Below are positions 16,175-25,458 of a DNA stretch of 64,000 nt, piece after piece. The DNA is from FEN-1073 sp963780865 (lineage in GTDB: Bacteria > Chloroflexota > Anaerolineae > Anaerolineales > RBG-16-64-43), in NCBI GenBank assembly GCA_963780865.1, contig CAWADT010000023.1:59280-123279 (forward strand). The letters are read 5' to 3'. The notes beneath the pieces are model-generated. The model had not been told where the DNA came from. It made no database searches and saw only the letters and a program-made list of their open reading frames with translations. Made by a program: the position numbers and the translations under genes. Each line of letters starts with the position of its first letter. The first letter of the stretch is position 1.

Positions 16175-18028
16175 TCAGCCTCTCGGGATTGGCGTCCCGC
16201 TGCGTTTGGGTTGCGGAGCCGGGAAGATTTTATTGAACTCCTCCTCGTCGAGCGTTTCCACTTCGATCAGCTTTCCGGCGACTCGGTCCAGGGATTCGCG
16301 GTGTTTGGTCAGCAAGTCTTTCGCCACTTCATACGCGTCATTCACCAGCTTGCGCACTTCATCGTCGATGATGTTGGCCACCTGGTCAGAATAATCGCGC
16401 TGTTCGGAGATCTCGCGCCCCAGGAAGATCAACTCTTCCTTCTGGCCGTAGACCATCGGCCCCAGCCGGTCGCTCATGCCCCAGCGGGTGACCATGTTGC
16501 GGGCGGTCTTGGTGGCGCGTTCCATGTCGGACGAGGCGCCGGTGGTGATGTCGTTGAAGACGATATCCTCCGCCGCCCGGCCGCCCAGCAGCCCCGCCAG
16601 TTCCGCCTTGTACTCGCTCCGGCCGCGCACGGTGCGGTCCTCTTCGGGCAGGGCGAGCGTGTAGCCGCCCATCATTCCACGCGAGATGATCGACACCTTG
16701 TGGACCGGATCGCATTCGGGGATGGCTTGCATCACCACCGCGTGGCCGGCTTCGTGGAAAGAGATGATCCGCTTTTCGGCGTCGGTAATCAGCCGGCTCT
16801 TGCGTTCCGGTCCGGCGATCACTCGTTCGATGGATTCTTCGAACTCCTCCATCCCGATCACTTTTTTATTCCGGCGGGCGGCGAGAATCGCCGCCTCGTT
16901 GACGAGGTTTTCGAGATCCGCCCCGACCAACCCGGGCGTGCCTTTGGCGACGGCGCCCAGGTCGACCCCCGGCGCGAGCGGTTTGCCGCGCACGTGAACC
17001 TTGAGGATCGCCTCGCGGCCGCGCATGTCCGGCCGGTCGAGCACCACCCGCCGATCGAAGCGGCCCGGCCGCAGCAGGGCCGGGTCGAGAATGTCCGGCC
17101 GGTTGGTGGCCGCCATGACGATCACGTTGGTGTCGGTGTCGAACCCGTCCATCTCCACCAGGATCTGGTTGAGGGTTTGCTCGCGCTCGTCGTGGCTGCC
17201 GCCCAAGCCCGTCCCGCGCTGGCGTCCGACCGCGTCGATCTCATCCACAAACACGATGCACGGCGAATGGCGCTTGGCTTGCTCGAACAGGTCGCGCACG
17301 CGGCTGGCGCCCACGCCGACGAACATCTCCACGAATTCAGAACCGCTGATGGAGAAGAACGGCACGCCGGCTTCGCCCGAGACGGCTTTCGCCAGCAGCG
17401 TTTTCCCCGTTCCCGGCGAGCCCACCAGCAGCACGCCCTTGGGAATCCGCGCGCCCAGCGAGATGAATTTCTCCGGCTCTTTGAGAAATTCCACTACTTC
17501 GCGCAATTCATCCTTAGCCTCTTCCACCCCGGCCACGTCTTCGAACGTCACAGTCGGCTGGTCGCCCGAGAGCATGCGCGCCTTGCTTTTGCCGAACGCC
17601 ATCGCCTGGTTGTTGGTGCCTTGCATCTGCCGTACCATGAAGTAGATGAAAACGCCGAGCACCAGGACCGGCAGCAGGTATCCCAGCAGATTGAACACGA
17701 AGCTCCAATCGTTGGGGGGATTGATGACGATCTTCACTTTCGAGAGCTGATCCGCCGTGACCCCCAGCGCCCCCAGTTGGACGGTCAGGTCGGTGGTCGA
17801 TTCCTTCAGGGACTTGGCCTGCTTGGTTCCGGCATAATGGATTTCCAGGTTGTCCTGGACGACTATGATTTCCTGAATCTGGCCGCTGACGACGTCCTGC
17901 GCAACCTGGCTGATGGGAATCGTGGGAACGCTCGCCTGTTGGTTGTTGTACCAGGTGAAGAGCAGGTAGCCCATGAAAAAGAGGACGATAAGGATCGCGA
18001 TGATGTTGCGCGAACGATTCGAATTCAC
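16175..18028 (-). CDS. ftsH: ATP-dependent zinc metalloprotease FtsH
   Basis: Membrane-anchored AAA+ protease, 617 residues, the usual length. It has an N-terminal transmembrane helix (~residues 10-28), a short extracytoplasmic domain, a second helix (~112-135), and an AAA module with Walker A GSPGTGKT (~202-209), Walker B IVFVDEID and the second region of homology. The peptidase domain has HEAGH at 425-429 and the downstream Asp in GGRAAEDIVF. It degrades misassembled membrane proteins and short-lived cytoplasmic regulators. Start set at GTG 18028, with GGAGG about 5 nt upstream; the frame stays open further into repeat sequence that gives an unlikely Arg-rich extension. A strong terminator follows. 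Confidence 0.97.
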   Translation of the reverse strand: MNSNRSRNIIAILIVLFFMGYLLFTWYNNQQASVPTIPISQVAQDVVSGQIQEIIVVQDNLEIHYAGTKQAKSLKESTTDLTVQLGALGVTADQLSKVKIVINPPNDWSFVFNLLGYLLPVLVLGVFIYFMVRQMQGTNNQAMAFGKSKARMLSGDQPTVTFEDVAGVEEAKDELREVVEFLKEPEKFISLGARIPKGVLLVGSPGTGKTLLAKAVSGEAGVPFFSISGSEFVEMFVGVGASRVRDLFEQAKRHSPCIVFVDEIDAVGRQRGTGLGGSHDEREQTLNQILVEMDGFDTDTNVIVMAATNRPDILDPALLRPGRFDRRVVLDRPDMRGREAILKVHVRGKPLAPGVDLGAVAKGTPGLVGADLENLVNEAAILAARRNKKVIGMEEFEESIERVIAGPERKSRLITDAEKRIISFHEAGHAVVMQAIPECDPVHKVSIISRGMMGGYTLALPEEDRTVRGRSEYKAELAGLLGGRAAEDIVFNDITTGASSDMERATKTARNMVTRWGMSDRLGPMVYGQKEELIFLGREISEQRDYSDQVANIIDDEVRKLVNDAYEVAKDLLTKHRESLDRVAGKLIEVETLDEEEFNKIFPAPQPKRSGTPIPRG

Positions 18029-18295
18029 CCTTGCCTCCGATTCTTCACGCCCCGGCGGATAACGCCGACCGGCTGTCGTCCGCCGGGCGCATCCATTTAT
18101 CCCGCTCTCGCGGGATGATGAATACCCCGCAGTTTGCTGCGCAGTTATTAGGGGTTGTGCCCTTTGATATCGCGCAGCTTGCCGCGCGATCATTCATTAT
18201 ACCAATGCTTGGTTAGCGTATCGTTAACCCGCGTTATCCCGGAGAATTTCCATGCCGGCGGACGGGGTGCGACGGATGTTCCCTGTGATCCGATC
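18029..18295. repeat. Palindromic repeat region upstream of ftsH
   Basis: Contains TTATCCCGCTCTCGCGGGAT followed by GATGAATACCCCGCAG and GCAGCTTGCCGCGCGAT, a chain of small palindromes. A related segment in inverted orientation occurs at 34,625-34,670, with CCCGCGACAGCGGGATAAA, and a looser relative near 53,880-53,960. No gene is visible; any ftsH promoter was not identified with confidence. Confidence 0.6.
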
Positions 18296-19318
18296 TTATT
18301 TCCCCGGCGGATTATACAAAAAGAAAATGTATACCCAGAGCGGGATCAGGCTTCCCACCGCGATCAAATCCAGGAACCCAAGGCCGACCGCCCTCCAGTC
18401 GACGCCTGGCTCTTGTTCGATTTCATTTTCCCCATTCGCCTCTTGCGGGGCGCCGGCCGGATGCTCGGCCAGGTAGGTTTTCAGCACCCGCGCCATTTGA
18501 TCGCCGTTGCGGTACCGCTGAGCCGGATCCTTGGCCAGGGCTCGCAATACGATCTCGTCCAGTTCCGCCGGCAGGCTGGGATTGAGCAGTCTCGGAGAGG
18601 GCGCCGGTTCCAGTTGATGCTGAAGGGAGAGCGTGCGCGGATCCTTCCCGGGGAACGGCAAGCGGCCGGTGAGGAGCTCGAACAGCATCACCCCGGTGGA
18701 ATAGATGTCGCTGGAGGGCGTGAGCGGATCCCCCGCCGCCTGTTCGGGCGAAATGTATTGCGGGCTGCCCCAGATCACGTCGCCTTCGTCCGGGTTGTCC
18801 CCGGCGGCGCTTCGGCCGAGCGCCCGCGCGATGCCGAAGTCGGCGATCTTGGCGATCAGCTCGCTGTTGAGCAGGACGTTTTGCGGTTTGACGTCGCAAT
18901 GGACCAGGCCCGCCCGGTGAGCCAGCCCGAGCCCTTCGCACACTTGGATGGTGATGTCGAGCCAGAGGTCGATCGGCTGCGAGCCGGCTGCGCCCAGCGT
19001 CGGTTTGGGCGCGCGGCGCAGGAACGATTTCAAGTCCTCCCCCTCCACGTATTCCATGATCATGAAGTACTGCCCGTTTTGAACGCCGAAATCGTAGACA
19101 GTGACCAGGTTCGGATGCGACAGCCTGGCGATGGCCTTGGCTTCCGCAAGGAAGCGTTCTTGAAAATCCGGCCGGCGGATGTACTCCTCGCGCAGGATTT
19201 TCACCGCCACCGGCCGGCCCAATAACCGGTCGCGGGCGAGCCAGACGTGCGCCATCCCGCCGGTGGCCAGCGGTTTAACGAGTTCATAGCGGTCGTTGAG
19301 AAGCGTCGCGGCTTCCAT
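18296..19318 (-). CDS. Serine/threonine protein kinase, membrane-anchored
   Basis: A 340-residue Hanks-type kinase. The glycine loop reads ATGGMAHVWLA, the catalytic Lys is in VAVKIL, the catalytic loop is HCDVKPQNVLL (~138-148), the metal-binding loop is DFG in IADFGIA, and SPEQ marks the activation segment end. The kinase domain ends near residue 275. A hydrophobic helix near the C terminus (~315-334) would tether it to the membrane, with almost nothing outside, so a classic extracellular sensor domain (PASTA) is missing. It phosphorylates Ser/Thr in partner proteins; targets cannot be named. A TAAAAT box 10 nt before the ATG suggests a very short leader. Confidence 0.95.
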   Translation of the reverse strand: MEAATLLNDRYELVKPLATGGMAHVWLARDRLLGRPVAVKILREEYIRRPDFQERFLAEAKAIARLSHPNLVTVYDFGVQNGQYFMIMEYVEGEDLKSFLRRAPKPTLGAAGSQPIDLWLDITIQVCEGLGLAHRAGLVHCDVKPQNVLLNSELIAKIADFGIARALGRSAAGDNPDEGDVIWGSPQYISPEQAAGDPLTPSSDIYSTGVMLFELLTGRLPFPGKDPRTLSLQHQLEPAPSPRLLNPSLPAELDEIVLRALAKDPAQRYRNGDQMARVLKTYLAEHPAGAPQEANGENEIEQEPGVDWRAVGLGFLDLIAVGSLIPLWVYIFFLYNPPGK

Positions 19319-19385
19319 AGGCTATTCCATTTTACCAATAGGCCATCCAACCGGCACGCGTTTTCCTTCCAACAAGTATGGCTGT

Positions 19386-19418
19386 AGAGCTGTCAGGTCT
19401 ACGAGACCTGACAGCTCT
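19386..19418. repeat. Perfect 15-bp palindromic hairpin
   Basis: AGAGCTGTCAGGTCT pairs perfectly with AGACCTGACAGCTCT around ACG. A related palindrome with the same CTGTCAGGTCT core lies at 53,457-53,482 after the HD-GYP gene. There is no T-run, so it is better called a dispersed palindrome than a terminator. Confidence 0.7.
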
Positions 19419-19504
19419 GGCGGGTTGCGGAAAAAACAATCACTTCTCATAATTTCCCGCCTTTTTCGCACGATTCCGATATGAGAGAGGCGAAAAATGG
19501 TTTC

Positions 19505-19513
19505 TGTTATAAT
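19505..19513 (+). promoter_or_regulatory. Extended -10 promoter of secG
   Basis: TGTTATAAT, a TGn-extended TATAAT box, 40 nt before the GTG start. No good -35 is visible at the right distance, which is normal for extended -10 promoters. Confidence 0.6.
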
Positions 19514-19552
19514 CCCTCCGTTCCAAGAAATATCGAATCTGGTGGAGGTCTT

Positions 19553-19777
19553 GTGAAGACATATCTTAGTATTGCCCAAATCATCCTGGGCGCCGTGCTG
19601 ATTGCCGCCGTCGTCCTGCAAAGCAAGGAAGCCGGTTTGGGAGGATTGGGCGGCGGCGATGCGGGGGGCGTGTTCCGAGCCCGGCGGGGAGTGGAGAAAG
19701 CCCTCTTTAATGGCACCATCGTCCTGAGCGTCCTCTTTTTTGCTCTCTCCTTCATCACCGTCCTGGCGTTCCGGTAG
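19553..19777 (+). CDS. secG: Preprotein translocase subunit SecG
   Basis: A 74-residue protein with two transmembrane helices (~5-22 and ~52-70) linked by a Gly-rich loop with LQSKEAGLGG, the SecG hallmark. It is the small auxiliary subunit of the SecYEG channel and assists protein export. The start is GTG at 19553, because GGTGGAGG lies just upstream; the frame is open further but without a ribosome site. The solute-binding protein gene follows by 76 nt in the same direction. Confidence 0.93.
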   Translation: MKTYLSIAQIILGAVLIAAVVLQSKEAGLGGLGGGDAGGVFRARRGVEKALFNGTIVLSVLFFALSFITVLAFR

Positions 19778-19853
19778 GATTCCTCCGCGAGCTTCATGCA
19801 TCCCTGGCTGAATACCCGCACACAAAGATGATTCTACCTCTCCGGATCCGGCT

Positions 19854-21530
19854 ATGATGCGGTTTCGCTGGCAAATCCTGATCGCGGGTGTGGGCGTCGT
19901 CCTGGTCGTCCTGCTCATCCTGATTTTGCGGGGGAGCGGGGCTCCGGCCTCGACCGCAGCCCAAACTGCTCCGAGCGGCGGGGAATACAAGGAAGCCATC
20001 GTCGGGGCGCTGCAGCGGCTCAACCCGGTTCTGGACGTCCGCAATCCGCCCGATCACGACATCGACCGTCTGATCTTCTCCGGTCTGGTGCAATTTGATT
20101 CTGCCGGGATGCCGATCCCCGATCTTGCCCAGGGATGGGTGGTCAGCGACGGGGGCAAGACCTACACCGTCGTGATCCGCCCTGACGCCGTCTGGCAGGA
20201 TGGATATCCGGTGACGTCCGAAGATGTGGTGTATACCTTCGGATTGCTGCAGCAGAAAGCGTACCCCGGCCCGGCGGACTTGGCGGCGCTTTGGCAGACG
20301 GTTACCGTTCAGGCTCTCTCGGCGAAACTCGTCCGGTTTACGCTGCCCGAACCCTATGCGCCGTTTCTGGATTATCTGGCCACCGGACTGTTGCCGGAAC
20401 ATCTGCTCAGCGGCGTGGACGTCACGAAACTTGATGGGATGACGTTTAATCTCAAGCCGGTCGGCTCCGGGCCGTTCAAGGTGCAAACGCTGATTCTCAA
20501 CGGCGGTTCTATCGCCGGGGTGACCTTGATTCCGAATGCCGGATATTACGGCACGAAGCCGCATTTGGATAAAATTGATTTTCTATATTATCCGACCCAC
20601 GCGGACGCCTTCGCGGCGCTTCAATCCGGAGCGGTGATGGGACTCGGCGGCCTGACCCCGGAGGAGCTGAATACCGTGTTGAAGGGGGCAACCTGGAATG
20701 TTTATTCCGCGCGCCTTCCCCGTTCCTCGTTGGTGTTGCTGAATTTACAAAACAACGATGTGCCTTTTTTCCAGGATCGGGAAATCCGGCAGGCGCTGCT
20801 GCTGGCCCTGGACCGCCAGCAGATGATTGATTCGGTGCTTTCCGGCCAGGCGGTCGAGGCGGTCGGCCCCATCCTGCGCGGCAGCTGGGCGGCGGATCCC
20901 AGCCTGGCGCCGGTTCCGTTCAACCCGGAAGAAGCCTCCCGGTTGCTGGACGCGGCGGGGTGGGTCATTCCGGCGGGCGCGACTCCCGGCACCGACGCCT
21001 TCGTCCGGAAAAATAAGGATGCTGCGTTTACGTTTACCTTGCTTTACGCCGAGGGTCAGCCGCAGGAAGCCGTCGCCGCCGCCATCCAGGCGCAGTGGGC
21101 CAAGGTGGGCGTGAAGGCAACGCTCAAGCCGGCGAATATCCGCTCCCTGATCGACGACAACCTGACTCCCCGCACCTATCAGGCGGCGTTGATCGATTTG
21201 GACCTGGCGCCGTATCCGGATCCTGATCCTTATCCGTTCTGGAATCAGACCCAAACTCCCGACGGCCAAAATTACTCGCAATTGGACGACCGCGCGATCA
21301 GCGAGTTGTTGGAGGAAGCCCGAACCACGATGAACCCGGACGATCGGGCCCGGTTGTATCTCACCTTCCAATACCGCTTCGCCTACCAAACCCCCGCTCT
21401 GTTCCTTTGGCATCCCATCTATAGTTATGCCGTCGACGCACGCATCGCCGGAATTCCGCTCGGCCCGCTCTATGATGTGTCCGACCGGCTGGCGTTGGCC
21501 AACGAATGGTATTACTCCGCCGCAAAATAA
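19854..21530 (+). CDS. ABC transporter substrate-binding protein, family 5 (peptide/nickel type)
   Basis: A 558-residue extracytoplasmic solute-binding protein of the OppA/DppA class. The N-terminal hydrophobic helix (~6-26) has no lipobox cysteine, so it is either an uncleaved anchor or a Sec signal. The family core is seen in LIFSGLVQFD, LAQGWVVSDGGKTYTVVIR and the SEDVVYTF segment. The typical ligand is an oligopeptide, but related proteins bind nickel, opines or sugars. No permease or ATPase genes follow, so it is an orphan subunit or works with a transporter encoded elsewhere. ATGATG at 19854 has no clear Shine-Dalgarno. Confidence 0.9.
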   Translation: MMRFRWQILIAGVGVVLVVLLILILRGSGAPASTAAQTAPSGGEYKEAIVGALQRLNPVLDVRNPPDHDIDRLIFSGLVQFDSAGMPIPDLAQGWVVSDGGKTYTVVIRPDAVWQDGYPVTSEDVVYTFGLLQQKAYPGPADLAALWQTVTVQALSAKLVRFTLPEPYAPFLDYLATGLLPEHLLSGVDVTKLDGMTFNLKPVGSGPFKVQTLILNGGSIAGVTLIPNAGYYGTKPHLDKIDFLYYPTHADAFAALQSGAVMGLGGLTPEELNTVLKGATWNVYSARLPRSSLVLLNLQNNDVPFFQDREIRQALLLALDRQQMIDSVLSGQAVEAVGPILRGSWAADPSLAPVPFNPEEASRLLDAAGWVIPAGATPGTDAFVRKNKDAAFTFTLLYAEGQPQEAVAAAIQAQWAKVGVKATLKPANIRSLIDDNLTPRTYQAALIDLDLAPYPDPDPYPFWNQTQTPDGQNYSQLDDRAISELLEEARTTMNPDDRARLYLTFQYRFAYQTPALFLWHPIYSYAVDARIAGIPLGPLYDVSDRLALANEWYYSAAK

Positions 21531-21776
21531 TCCCGGATGGCATTAATCTTTAAAACCAATTTCCTACCGCAAAGCCCGCCCCGGCCCTCGCTACGTAACC
21601 GCTTACTGTTCCCGAAGTTCACGGGAACAGGCGCACTTCGCGAGGGCAGGCTGGGGTGGGCCGGGGGCGCAAAGGCGCAAAGAACACCAGGATTTATTTT
21701 CATTTCTTTGCGGACTTCGCGTCTTTGCGGTGAGAATTTGCCTTTGATCTGCGTGGTCTAAAGTTAATTCCCCGGA
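21531..21776. other. Intergenic repeat remnants between convergent genes
   Basis: Holds GCCCGCCCCGGCCCTCGC and, inverted, GCGAGGGCAGGCTGGGGTGG around GTTCCCGAAGTTCACGGGAAC, then CTTTGCGGACTTCGCGTCTT. No gene and no clear terminator. Confidence 0.5.
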
Positions 21777-24122
21777 CTATAAGAACGGCACCTTATCTTC
21801 GGTCGTTCCCAACGGATCCAATCCGAGGCGTTCATCGAGGTTCTCCGGGCGCAGGAGCGGATCCTGCAGCAGCCTGCGGATGTGCCGGAATTTAAGGAAC
21901 CGCCATCCGGTGCCGACGGCCCGGCGCAGAAGGACGTTCCGGCGCAGCTTGTAGATCACCAGCGGAGCCCGTCCGCCCGGGAGGACGATCCACGCATGTT
22001 GGGGATCGGTCACCGGTTGGAGCAGAAAATGTCCGACGGCGGCGGAGGCGGTGAACCGAAAGCAGCCGACCTCCGTTCCGAATCCGTCCACCCATTGTTG
22101 TGCTTCCTTGTCGCTCACCGTGTATCCCATTTTTCTTCCCAGGCCGCCGAGGGTCTCGCGCACGATCTGCAATTCCGCTTCGCGGGAAGCCGGATGATCC
22201 TCCGGGCGCAGCGCCAGAGCCCCGTTTCCCGCCGCCTGCCCGTAGGAATCCAAGCAGGCCTGCAGCAGACGCTGCTCGGGCGTGAGCAGCCCGGGAAAGA
22301 ATGCGCACAAGCGGGCGTCCAGCTCGTCGGCCGTGATTGGTCCATTTTCAAGCAGGATCCGCGCCGCCTCCACTTCCACCTGATCCGAGAGCGGGCTGGT
22401 GATGGATTCGTCTCCGGGCAGCCACCAGGTTGGACCGGAGTCGCCCTCCTCGCGGGAGGCCGAACGGATTTCCGGGTCGGTCTCGATCGCCTCGCCCAGC
22501 GCCGACAGGCATTGGGAAAAATCTCTTTCGGCGTTGGGTTTGGAGGCTGGAAGCATCCGGCGATGGACCGCCTCGCTCCAGGCCGCGGCCTGCAGCAATT
22601 CGAGCGGCGTGGGTTCCGCCCGCCAGGAGATCAGCTGGCGCGCGGCCAGCCGCGCCACTTCGGCCGCCGGTTCGAGGGTTTGCGGCCCGAGGGAAGCCGG
22701 GGTGTGATCCGGGCCCGGCGCCGACCAAAGCAACTGCGCCTGTTCGGTATCCGAGCGCAGGGCTCTTCCATTTAAATAAAACCCGGCCTGGTAGAACGAC
22801 CACAGCGCCGCGCCGAAGAACGCCGGCTCTGTCTCCCCCACCAGCGTGGCGACGGGAGTTCCGGCTGGGAGGTGCGCCGCGAGCGAATTAGCCGAAGCCG
22901 TCAACGCGCGCGCGTGCCAGTTCCAGTCGTACCGGCGGCGGTGCAGCGCGCCGGCCAGGGTTCCGGCGGCCGTCCGCCCCCACAGCCAGTCGGCCCACAT
23001 CGCCGAGAGCGTCCAGGCCGCCGGGTTGGGCCGCGGCAGGAAGCTGATTAGAAAATCCGGCGCGAGGTTCGGAAGCGCAGGCGCCAGATCGCGCGCATTC
23101 CCGCCGTACGTCAGGATCGTTCCCTCCTCCAGATCGCCGCCCTCGCGCCATTTGCGCACCGGCACTCGGCGCGCGGGCCGGGACCAACTCTCGGCCGCTT
23201 GCTCGAGCACCCGCCACACGTTCACCTCACGGTACTCCGGGGGCGGCTGGAGCGAACGCGGCCGCAGCCGGGCGGAATGGGAATGGCCCCGCAGCATGTG
23301 GGCCTCATCCAAAACCGTCAGCATGAGCAGGTCCGCGCAACGCTTCTCGTCGGGATCGAGGGTTAAAAGTTCGAGCCGGGTAAGGATGAGGAATAACGCA
23401 TAGATCGAACGGGAAGGGTAGACATCGAGCGCTTCGGCGGCGCTCCGGCGGTACCAGTCGTCGAGGGGCGCCAGCCGTTCGAGCGCGCGGTTGTACATCA
23501 TCCGCCGGGAGGATTCCGGCGGCATGCGGGTTTCATCGGCGGGCGTGATCGGCTCCTCGACGGTATGGGCGCACGCCGGGCAATTGCAGATCCGCCGGAC
23601 GAGCCGCGCCTGAGGTTTCTTTTTTTCCGGTTCCTGGAGCAATTCCGGGGATTCCGTTTCCTCCTTGGGGGATCCGGACCTCGCCTCCGCGTCCGATGCC
23701 CAGATGAATCCCCCGGCTTCGGATTCCTTTCCGCAAAACGCGCACGTTCCGAGGTACAAACTTCGAATGTGGGTTTCCAGGGTTTCGGCCAAGCGGAGGG
23801 AGGAATCGGGCGAGGGGGAAGGGGAGGATCTTGCCAGGCGCGCCAGCACGCTGCGGATGAGCTCCGGGGCGGGAGGATCCGCCTGCAGACCGATGAGCGC
23901 CCGGATCACGGGATTGGACGCGGCTACCAGGAGCGCCGCGCCCTCGCGCGCCAGCTCCAGCGCGAGCGCCGGAGACTGGCCGAACGGATCGACTACCCGC
24001 TTTCGGCGCTTCCCCAGCCGGCGAAGGAACTCCGCGCCCACTCCCCCGTAGAACGGCGGCAGAAACACCGCCAGCGGTTCCGGAGGATCGAGCTTGCGGC
24101 CGGGGAAAAAAGGCATATCCAT
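21777..24122 (-). CDS. Degenerate DNA-methylase-like protein
   Basis: About 781 residues from ATG 24122 (a GTG at 24143 is possible, overlapping the upstream gene). The N terminus FLPPFYGGVGAEF...RVVDPFGQSPALALEL...ASNPVIRALI matches the SAM-binding start of amino-methyltransferases of the DUF1156/adenine-methylase type, followed by two CxxC pairs (CAFCGKE, CNCPACAH), probably a zinc ribbon. A later segment, LISFLPRPNPAAWTLSAMW, lies where active relatives would carry the catalytic [D/N]PP[Y/F] motif IV; here it reads FLP. If the alignment is right, methyl transfer is lost or altered. It is the last gene of the operon with the HEWTH peptidase and the GT39-NHL protein. Family assignment is by eye and moderate. 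Confidence 0.55.
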   Translation of the reverse strand: MDMPFFPGRKLDPPEPLAVFLPPFYGGVGAEFLRRLGKRRKRVVDPFGQSPALALELAREGAALLVAASNPVIRALIGLQADPPAPELIRSVLARLARSSPSPSPDSSLRLAETLETHIRSLYLGTCAFCGKESEAGGFIWASDAEARSGSPKEETESPELLQEPEKKKPQARLVRRICNCPACAHTVEEPITPADETRMPPESSRRMMYNRALERLAPLDDWYRRSAAEALDVYPSRSIYALFLILTRLELLTLDPDEKRCADLLMLTVLDEAHMLRGHSHSARLRPRSLQPPPEYREVNVWRVLEQAAESWSRPARRVPVRKWREGGDLEEGTILTYGGNARDLAPALPNLAPDFLISFLPRPNPAAWTLSAMWADWLWGRTAAGTLAGALHRRRYDWNWHARALTASANSLAAHLPAGTPVATLVGETEPAFFGAALWSFYQAGFYLNGRALRSDTEQAQLLWSAPGPDHTPASLGPQTLEPAAEVARLAARQLISWRAEPTPLELLQAAAWSEAVHRRMLPASKPNAERDFSQCLSALGEAIETDPEIRSASREEGDSGPTWWLPGDESITSPLSDQVEVEAARILLENGPITADELDARLCAFFPGLLTPEQRLLQACLDSYGQAAGNGALALRPEDHPASREAELQIVRETLGGLGRKMGYTVSDKEAQQWVDGFGTEVGCFRFTASAAVGHFLLQPVTDPQHAWIVLPGGRAPLVIYKLRRNVLLRRAVGTGWRFLKFRHIRRLLQDPLLRPENLDERLGLDPLGTTEDKVPFL

Positions 24123-24126
24123 CGCG

Positions 24127-25422
24127 TCAACCGCATCGTCCACCTGCGGCGTCGAGTTCCTGCAGCTGCTGGAAACTGGTCACTTTGGAAATAGTGCGCA
24201 GGAACGCGCCGACCGTCGGGCATTGGTGGTAAAGCGCTACCACCGCCGGGCCGATCGGATCCTCGCCGCGTTCGCCCGGCGTGTCGGCGTAGGATCCGTA
24301 GAAGGCGAAGAACGCCTGATTGAGGCGGCGGATGGTTATTCCCTGATCCGCTCCTTGCTGCATGATGTACACGCGGCGCGCTTCCATGTACGCTTCCGCT
24401 TCCTCGATCTTTCCCGCCGCCAGCAGCCGGTCGGTTTCCACCCGGGTGAGGTACATCTCGTGGGAGTAGTCGAACGCCGGAGGCTGCGCCGGCGCCGGAG
24501 GAGAGCTCTGCGCGGGGGCGGGAGAGGGCGGCGGCGGAGCGAGCTCCGGATAATATTGGCGGATCACCATGGCGCCGATAGCTTTGCCCGTCAAGTCGGC
24601 CGTGGTTTCGTTGATCGTGCGCATGTCGCCGGACGTTTCATATTGTTGGCCCAGCGGTGTGAAGTACAGGTAGATGTGCGTCCATTCGTGCGAGATGGCT
24701 TCCACCACCCAGTTGAGCCACGTGCTTTCCATAATCATGGTGGGATACGTGCCAAGCCCGCCCAGCGCAACGACCAGCGCCGATACGTTCAGATTCTTTT
24801 CCACTTCCGATTCCAGCTCGATCTGCTGCTCGAGGGTCATCCCCGGGACCAATTGAATGTTCGCGTCCTGGCGGATGACGTTGCGCGGTGAAATGACCAG
24901 CCCCAGGGGAAGCTCGCTGTAGCGGAACAGGACCGGCGGGATCACCTCGCCCGCGAGAGCAAATCCCTGGGAGCCCAGTTCGGCGGAGATTTCCGATTGC
25001 AGAATGGATTCCACCAGGCTTTGCTCTCCGCCCTGTTCCCGTCGCTTTTCCGCCAATTCGGCCCGCAGCGGAACGGACGCCTGCATCGGATCGGCGATCG
25101 ACGGATCGGAAAATATTTTGGTGAGGCTGGCGTCGTCGGCAAAGATGCCGTCGAGGAGTTTGTTGTAATTTATCACGGCGTCGTGCCGGCTGGCATCGGA
25201 AAGATAGCGTTCGTCGCCCAGAAGAAATTGCAGCCCCTTGGCCCAGATGGCATCCGCCTCCCAGGTGACAAAATCGAATTCATACGGGGCGGTGTACATG
25301 TGAACTTTATCGGTGGTGGAAGGCGGCAGGTAGGAATCCCCCGCTAGCACGATGAGGAGCACGAGCACCGTGGGGAGGATGGAAAGGGCGTAGAGAATCC
25401 GGCTCGATATTTTTTGCAGCAT
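24127..25422 (-). CDS. Membrane-anchored zinc metallopeptidase (HEWTH)
   Basis: A 431-residue protein with one N-terminal transmembrane helix (~10-28) and a large outer domain. It carries HEWTH at 245-249 (AISHEWTHIYL), a zinc-peptidase HExxH motif, and a downstream NETTADLTGKAIG with Glu residues placed like the third ligand of gluzincin enzymes. A Pro/Ala-rich linker follows at ~290-310, then a helical C-terminal part. No named family recognised. It is 36 nt downstream of the glycosyltransferase gene and just upstream of the methylase-like gene, so all three are probably one transcript. A role in envelope protein or peptide turnover is inference. Confidence 0.72.
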   Translation of the reverse strand: MLQKISSRILYALSILPTVLVLLIVLAGDSYLPPSTTDKVHMYTAPYEFDFVTWEADAIWAKGLQFLLGDERYLSDASRHDAVINYNKLLDGIFADDASLTKIFSDPSIADPMQASVPLRAELAEKRREQGGEQSLVESILQSEISAELGSQGFALAGEVIPPVLFRYSELPLGLVISPRNVIRQDANIQLVPGMTLEQQIELESEVEKNLNVSALVVALGGLGTYPTMIMESTWLNWVVEAISHEWTHIYLYFTPLGQQYETSGDMRTINETTADLTGKAIGAMVIRQYYPELAPPPPSPAPAQSSPPAPAQPPAFDYSHEMYLTRVETDRLLAAGKIEEAEAYMEARRVYIMQQGADQGITIRRLNQAFFAFYGSYADTPGERGEDPIGPAVVALYHQCPTVGAFLRTISKVTSFQQLQELDAAGGRCG

Positions 25423-25458
25423 TTCGGTTTCGATTCGCGCCGTAGGAAGTGCCGGCGG

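Noticed and set aside
16118..18118. Long plus-strand open frame of 666 codons
   Set aside because: It is the antisense of ftsH, rich in His/Arg as expected for a shadow frame; the minus strand gives a full FtsH.
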